DNA of 64,000 nt from Paenibacillus cellulosilyticus (GTDB taxonomy: Bacteria > Bacillota > Bacilli > Paenibacillales > Paenibacillaceae). The position numbers were made by a program, and so were the translations under genes. Each line of letters begins with the position of its first letter. Position 1 is the first letter of the stretch. Shown in pieces: positions 60,285-64,000 of the stretch. Under the pieces are notes generated by a model. It made no database searches. It was not told the origin of the DNA and saw only the letters and a list, made by a program, of their open reading frames with translations. Where the stretch lies: the NCBI RefSeq assembly GCF_003182255.1, contig NZ_QGTQ01000030.1, positions 16,955 through 80,954 of the forward strand. The letters are read 5' to 3'.

Positions 60285-62408
60285 ATGGATTCATCATTAC
60301 AGCAACTAGTTCAGGTTTTTCGCAATAATGATGGTTTTAAAAGAGTGTTCTGGCTTTTTCATCAAAAATACAGAAGTTATGGAAGAATTACCAAGAATAC
60401 TAAAATTTATCTTGAAAATCCATCAGCTGATGAATTGCGGGTATTAAACGGGTTTTTAGGCTCGGCTTATAGGAAGGAAGGAGCCATACCGATTACAGCA
60501 GACAAAATAGAAAAAGAAATTCGAAAAAGTAAGTATCGAGATTTATTTAATGGATATGATCTAAATGATTTTCTGCAAGTGTATTACGGAGAGAACTTAA
60601 CATCAAAAAGTGAAGATAAGCGGCGTTATGATGCAGAAAAGATGGAATTCTTTCAAATACTTTTACGTGAAGCTCAGATGGAAAGTTCATTCTACCAATT
60701 TATTTCGTTTATTAAGACATACAAAAATGCACCATTTGTCCATTACGCTTATAAAAAAAACTCTAAATCACTCAAAGGCTTACTAATTTTAATAAAGAAC
60801 CTGTTTGAGCAGTTGCCATTTAACAGAGATATCTATCTTCCTCTGCTTGCTTATAAGCTTAGAGGGGACTATCATGCACTAGCTTTTAACTCGGATGCCG
60901 GTAAGATGGTGATATTTGCTTTACAAGTATTAAGTTATCTTGATAATGGTGTTGAAATTCTTCAGATACTCGAAGAAGAACAAGTAGAGAAACTATTTAA
61001 GGATTATGGCATCTTGTTCTGTCCGGAAGCTAATAAATTGGCGCAGCGTTTATGGATTTTGGGTAGAAAAAATAGTGAGGAGTCTGGACATTATCAGCTA
61101 GTTCCCTTGAGGAAAATTGATCGGGGATCTTTTGCACAGGTGTACAGAGTTTTTGATCCGATTGAAAGAAGAGAGTTGGCTTGTAAAGTATTATTTGAAA
61201 GGTCATATTTTATACAATCCTACGGGAAAGAGGGGGATGAATATTTACACCGCTTTAAAACAGAGATTAATTTGCTTCGAGATCATATCGCGCATCCCAA
61301 TATCATTGAGATTAACAAGATACAAGTAGAGCGTGATCCAGTGCTATTCACAATGCCGTTGGCGACATCTTCTCTAGATAAATGGATATCTTCGAATCAT
61401 ATTGTACCCAATGAGACGAAGTTAAACATTTTCAAGGATATTCTAAGTGGTGTTGCATATCTTCATCAGCATAAAATCAGTCATCGGGATTTGGCTCCTC
61501 AAAACATATTGTTGTTCCAACAAAAGGATGACAGTGTAGTGGCAAAAGTAGCTGATTTTGGCTTGGCAAAAGATCATCGATCATTTTCTTCCATCACAAG
61601 ATACTCGCAGGCTTTATACGGAAGAGATGCGTATACAGCCCCTGAGCAGAAAGAAAGCTTGAAAAATGCTGATGCTCTGTCTGATGTTTTTTCACTTGGG
61701 GCGTTGCTTTATTATATATTTAGTGGAACATCACCTGAGAATAGATTTAAATCGTTTATTACTTATCAGCATATTGTTGGTAAAGCTATGGAAGAAGATC
61801 GCTCCAAACGGTATCAAACTGTTCAAGAGTTGTGGGACGATATTATTAATAGTTCGTTGCCATCAGGAGGTTACTCATTTAGTAGTTTAATGAATTATGA
61901 ATTTAATGATTTTACCATAGACGTGAATCATGTATTAAGATGTCTAACGACAGTTGATATTGGGGAATCGGATGCAGTTCTTTGGGTATTTATTAAATCG
62001 TTTATCTCTGTGCCACTCAATATACTGGAAGAATGTTCAAGACATGAGACGGTGATGCTTCCTTTCATGCATGCTGTTGAGAAGAACATAGGTAGAGCAA
62101 GGTGTAAGGATGAGGAATGGTATCATGTTTCAATACGCATTGCAGAAATTTATAAAGGTACACAGCATAGTGAGCTACAATTAATGGCAATACATCTCAT
62201 CCTAGTCATCGCATTGAAGAAGGGCAATCAATTGACTCTGAATATACTGGTGGATATTTTCTCTACCTTGACGGGGCAAGACGCACTTTCCCAACAAATT
62301 GCAAACATCATTGAGAAAGAATTCTTATGCTATCACGATGTATTAATTGGACTTTTGAAGAACATTAACTACCCATCCAACATACGTTTTGCTCTGAACG
62401 ACTTTTAA
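60285..62408 (+). CDS. JetD N-terminal domain fused to a Hanks-type protein kinase (Jet kinase)
   Basis: 707 residues in the place of jetD. Residues 1 to ~265 resemble the N-terminal part of JetD/TIGR02679 (DUF3323): FKRVFWLFHQKYRSYGRI, ELRVLNGFLGSAYRKEGAIP, and the diagnostic YLPLLAYKLRGDYHALAF (184-201). No TOPRIM/DUF2399 acidic motif follows. Instead, 272-520 is a protein kinase: glycine loop DRGSFAQVY (279-287, two glycines replaced), K301, helix-C E327, HRDLAPQN (400-407), DFG (424-426), TAPE (451-454), D467. Residues ~525-707 are helical and unrecognised. The HRD loop has Ala where Ser/Thr kinases have Lys. GGAGG (60270-60274) fixes ATG 60285; ATG 60222, four bases after jetC, has no site. 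A kinase fusion as Jet subunit is not one I know from described systems. Confidence 0.85.
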   Translation: MDSSLQQLVQVFRNNDGFKRVFWLFHQKYRSYGRITKNTKIYLENPSADELRVLNGFLGSAYRKEGAIPITADKIEKEIRKSKYRDLFNGYDLNDFLQVYYGENLTSKSEDKRRYDAEKMEFFQILLREAQMESSFYQFISFIKTYKNAPFVHYAYKKNSKSLKGLLILIKNLFEQLPFNRDIYLPLLAYKLRGDYHALAFNSDAGKMVIFALQVLSYLDNGVEILQILEEEQVEKLFKDYGILFCPEANKLAQRLWILGRKNSEESGHYQLVPLRKIDRGSFAQVYRVFDPIERRELACKVLFERSYFIQSYGKEGDEYLHRFKTEINLLRDHIAHPNIIEINKIQVERDPVLFTMPLATSSLDKWISSNHIVPNETKLNIFKDILSGVAYLHQHKISHRDLAPQNILLFQQKDDSVVAKVADFGLAKDHRSFSSITRYSQALYGRDAYTAPEQKESLKNADALSDVFSLGALLYYIFSGTSPENRFKSFITYQHIVGKAMEEDRSKRYQTVQELWDDIINSSLPSGGYSFSSLMNYEFNDFTIDVNHVLRCLTTVDIGESDAVLWVFIKSFISVPLNILEECSRHETVMLPFMHAVEKNIGRARCKDEEWYHVSIRIAEIYKGTQHSELQLMAIHLILVIALKKGNQLTLNILVDIFSTLTGQDALSQQIANIIEKEFLCYHDVLIGLLKNINYPSNIRFALNDF

Positions 62409-62434
62409 TATGAAGGTGTTTAACCGAACTGGCC

Positions 62435-62557
62435 ATGAACTATGCCATAAGTAAAGTAATGAAATTCCTAAATGATAAGAACAAAAACGATGTATTAGTC
62501 TCACTTGGAATCCTGATCTCGCTCCTACGTAAGCGTAAAACAGTCCACACCCTGTAA
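62435..62557 (+). CDS. Possible 40-residue peptide after the Jet operon
   Basis: ATG 62435 opens 40 codons (MNYAISKVMKFLNDKNKNDV, then hydrophobic LVSLGILISLLRKRK). A GAAGGTG lies too far upstream. Its end overlaps the terminator hairpin. It could be a small operon member or chance. The stretch 62584-62760 downstream has no other gene. Confidence 0.3.
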   Translation: MNYAISKVMKFLNDKNKNDVLVSLGILISLLRKRKTVHTL

Positions 62558-62583
62558 TCAAGATGAGGGCTGTTTTACGTTTA
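62531..62583 (+). terminator. Long-loop terminator-like hairpin after the Jet kinase gene
   Basis: AAGCGTAAAACAG pairs with CTGTTTTACGTTT over a 26-base loop that itself holds CCCT/AGGG. It is the first strong hairpin after jetA and probably ends the operon. It lacks a clean T-tract. Confidence 0.5.
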
Positions 62584-62774
62584 CGTTGTACGGTCATTGT
62601 GATAAATTGGTACTTCTTGAAAAGGAATAAAGGGATATATCTTTAAATAGGTGTAACATACCGGTGTCTTTAAAACCATGCAAACTTCTATTAGGTTGGA
62701 AATAGAAGGATTCTGAGATTTTATGTCGAAATATGGATCTTTGGAATTACTATTTCATAGGAAGAGGGATGCAT

Positions 62775-63491
62775 GTGAGCGATAAACTTAAAGGCCTAGT
62801 AACAGGATTGCTAATTGGAACAATGATTACTGGTGGTGCTGCTTATGCAGCAACAAGTACTAAGATAGAGGTAGTGATTGATAACCTTAAGTATATGGTT
62901 GATGGGGTACAAATGAAGCCAACTACCGGTCAAGGTTTTATTTACCAGGGAACTACTTATGTACCTCTACGTTTTGCAGCTGAAGCGGTAGGTAAAGAAG
63001 TAACATGGGAAGGTAAAAGTAAAACGATTTGGATTGGGAAGAAAGAAGGGGCATTTAAGTACTTGAGTTCTATTGATTATGCGAGAGCAGAAGGTGTAGC
63101 AGTTGATGGGCTACGTTTTGATAAATGGAAAGACGGAAGTAGCTTTATTGTTGCGGAGAACAAATATGTAAACGGAATAGGAATGTATTTTCCAAATGAT
63201 TTTTGGAATAAGGCATTATCCGGAACAGTTGATTATAATCTTAACGGAAAGTACTCAAAATTTGTAGGGAAAATCGGCGTTGATGATATATATAAAAATT
63301 CCACATCTGTCGGTGTAATCAAGATCTTTGGAGATGGTGAATTACTCTATACTAGTACAGATTTAATCGGTGGCAATTTACCAATTGATCTTAATGTAGA
63401 TATTACTGGAGTTCTTAAATTGAGGATACAATTTGAATTTAACAACAATCAAGACATTGCATTCGTTATAGGAGATGCAAAAGTATCTTAA
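62775..63491 (+). CDS. Secreted stalk-domain / NPCBM-domain protein
   Basis: 238 residues. A signal peptide (about 1-24, ending GGAAYA) is followed by a copper amine oxidase N-terminal-like 'stalk' domain (KIEVVIDNLKYMVDGVQMKP, TTYVPLRFAAEAVGKEVTWE) and an NPCBM-type carbohydrate-binding domain (YSKFVGKIGVDD, GVIKIFGDGELLY, NVDITGVLKLRIQFEF). Both domains are typical of Paenibacillus cell-surface proteins. Start: AGGAAGAGGG is best spaced to GTG 62775; ATG 62769 is in frame but abuts the site. A+T-rich. Confidence 0.85.
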   Translation: MSDKLKGLVTGLLIGTMITGGAAYAATSTKIEVVIDNLKYMVDGVQMKPTTGQGFIYQGTTYVPLRFAAEAVGKEVTWEGKSKTIWIGKKEGAFKYLSSIDYARAEGVAVDGLRFDKWKDGSSFIVAENKYVNGIGMYFPNDFWNKALSGTVDYNLNGKYSKFVGKIGVDDIYKNSTSVGVIKIFGDGELLYTSTDLIGGNLPIDLNVDITGVLKLRIQFEFNNNQDIAFVIGDAKVS

Positions 63492-63510
63492 TTGAGATGG
63501 CCCAAAGACA

Positions 63511-63539
63511 AAATGCCTACTTTATGTGGCATTTTTTTG
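63511..63539 (+). terminator. Rho-independent terminator
   Basis: A perfect 7-bp stem (AAATGCC with GGCATTT) over a 10-base loop with a seven-T tail, right after the stalk-domain gene. Confidence 0.8.
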
Positions 63540-63628
63540 TTTTATAAGATTGAGTGGAGTTTTTTAAAAAAATTTATTTCAATTCGCTATATGTTAAACA
63601 AAATAAATGGAGTAGGTAAACATAAACT

Positions 63629-63778
63629 GGTACCCATAGACTGGACACTTTGAAAAAAGGTGTTTGGGCTGTGGGTACTTTTTCGTATACTGGAAGATGC
63701 AACGGAGGGGATGACATGAACAAGAAATATTTTAATGAGGCACAACGTGAAGTTTTATTAAACAACCCATACATCTGA
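63629..63778 (+). mobile_element. Left end of an IS3-type element with the first 20 codons of its orfA
   Basis: TGGACACTTTGAAAAA at 63642-63657 is the terminal repeat. GTACCCATAG at 63630-63639 pairs with CTGTGGGTAC (63669-63678), followed by five T's: a hairpin that would stop incoming transcription. ATG 63716 after GGAGGGG opens MNKKYFNEAQREVLLNNPYI, the start of a helix-turn-helix OrfA of the IS3 family, then stops at 63778 where another IS end begins. Confidence 0.65.
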
Positions 63779-63823
63779 ACTGTGACCCGTTTTGTGGACA
63801 GTTTAAAAAGCGACCATCTTAAT

Positions 63824-64000
63824 TTAACAAGCAATTAGATGATCCCTGAACTCGTCGGGGGTCATCTTTTTTAATCCCCATTGATATCGCTCAGTATTAT
63901 ATTGATGTATATAATCAGCGACGCGTTCTCTTACTTCATCGAGGGTTTGGCAATCGATGAAATTAACCTCATCTTTCATATGACCGAAGAAGGATTCCAT
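63824..64000 (-). CDS. IS3-family transposase (OrfB), C-terminal end, partial
   Basis: On the - strand the frame enters from the right edge of the window and ends with TAA at 63824-63826. The 58 residues start MESFFGHMKDEVNFIDCQTL and contain YIHQYNTERYQWGLKKMTPD, the end of the DDE integrase (rve) domain of IS3-type OrfB, with the catalytic Glu in the MESFFGHMKDE motif. The terminal repeat TGGACAGTTTAAAAAG lies at 63795-63810. The element extends beyond the window and interrupts the + strand IS remnant at its left. Confidence 0.88.
   Translation of the reverse strand: MESFFGHMKDEVNFIDCQTLDEVRERVADYIHQYNTERYQWGLKKMTPDEFRDHLIAC

Noticed and set aside
60217..62408. The Jet kinase gene as an unrelated neighbour of a three-gene Jet remnant
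   Set aside because: Its N-terminal ~265 residues carry JetD-type motifs and the gene follows jetC by 67 bases with no terminator between, so it belongs to the system.
60285..62733. A hidden TOPRIM (DUF2399) nuclease after a frameshift in or after the kinase gene
   Set aside because: The 707-codon frame is continuous, and I see no Glu...Asp-x-Asp TOPRIM pattern in any frame up to the stalk-domain gene.
1..64000. CRISPR array, tRNA or rRNA genes
   Set aside because: No regularly spaced repeats, cloverleaf-like segments or rRNA-like stretches were seen on either strand.

Overview
The window reads as a chromosomal segment of a spore-forming Gram-positive bacterium of the Paenibacillaceae (Paenibacillus/Cohnella-like). 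The grounds are strong AAGGAGG-type ribosome binding sites, frequent GTG/TTG starts, an intact sporulation sigma factor gene (sigK), an LplB/YtcP-type sugar uptake operon with a CcpA-like operator, and a long collection of small acetyltransferase, Nudix and DinB genes typical of that family. Almost every gene lies on the + strand. I see no tRNA, rRNA or CRISPR array.

Region 1 (about 1-39.7 kb) is a one-directional collection of small, mostly unrelated accessory genes: about 13 intact GNAT acetyltransferases, 3 histidine phosphatases, 3 intact Nudix hydrolases, 3 P-loop kinases, 3 DinB-type proteins, 2 glyoxalase-fold proteins, 2 SRPBCC proteins, a kinase-like phosphotransferase, nucleotidyltransferase-like proteins, small membrane proteins, and some housekeeping-type paralogues (signal peptidase II, ribose-5-phosphate isomerase, a PurN-like formyltransferase, a GH25 lysozyme). 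Broken genes are scattered through it: four single-base frameshifts, two GNAT fragments, and a beheaded DJ-1/PfpI gene. An IS1595-type element (6242-7664) with a perfect 8-bp target duplication carries a GyrI-like passenger gene. Several genes seem to start at AUN codons other than AUG.

Region 2 (39.8-44.9 kb) holds an orphan NirB-NirD fusion assimilatory nitrite reductase. It is followed by a small operon of a PLDc_N-type membrane peptide, an ABC ATPase and an ABC-2 permease, preceded by a palindromic operator.

Region 3 (45.2-52.1 kb) is a cargo block: a secreted NLP/NPP1 necrosis-inducing protein, then a CRE-preceded uptake operon (lipoprotein, two permeases, membrane-anchored AraC-type regulator) that breaks off inside its next gene. 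It is bracketed by diverged direct repeats (44.79-45.05 and 52.2-52.5 kb). The left copy is the intact permease end plus a dead 5' end of sigK. The right copy is a dead permease end plus intact sigK. This is the footprint of an insertion between the permease gene and sigK.

Region 4 (53.5-62.4 kb), directly after sigK and visibly richer in A+T, is the most interesting part: a Wadjet-type (JetABCD, type II-like) SMC defence operon. JetA (TIGR02677-like), JetB (TIGR02678-like) and JetC (TIGR02680-like SMC ATPase) look complete. The fourth gene is not a normal JetD nuclease. Its first ~265 residues resemble the N-terminal domain of JetD (DUF3323/TIGR02679). The TOPRIM (DUF2399) nuclease half is replaced by a Hanks-type protein kinase domain with its catalytic residues in place, followed by an unrecognised ~180-residue C-terminal domain. 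I infer a plasmid- or DNA-topology-sensing Jet complex that signals by phosphorylation instead of, or in addition to, cutting DNA.

Region 5 (62.4-64.0 kb) has a secreted stalk-domain/NPCBM protein and two overlapping IS3-type remnants at the window edge.
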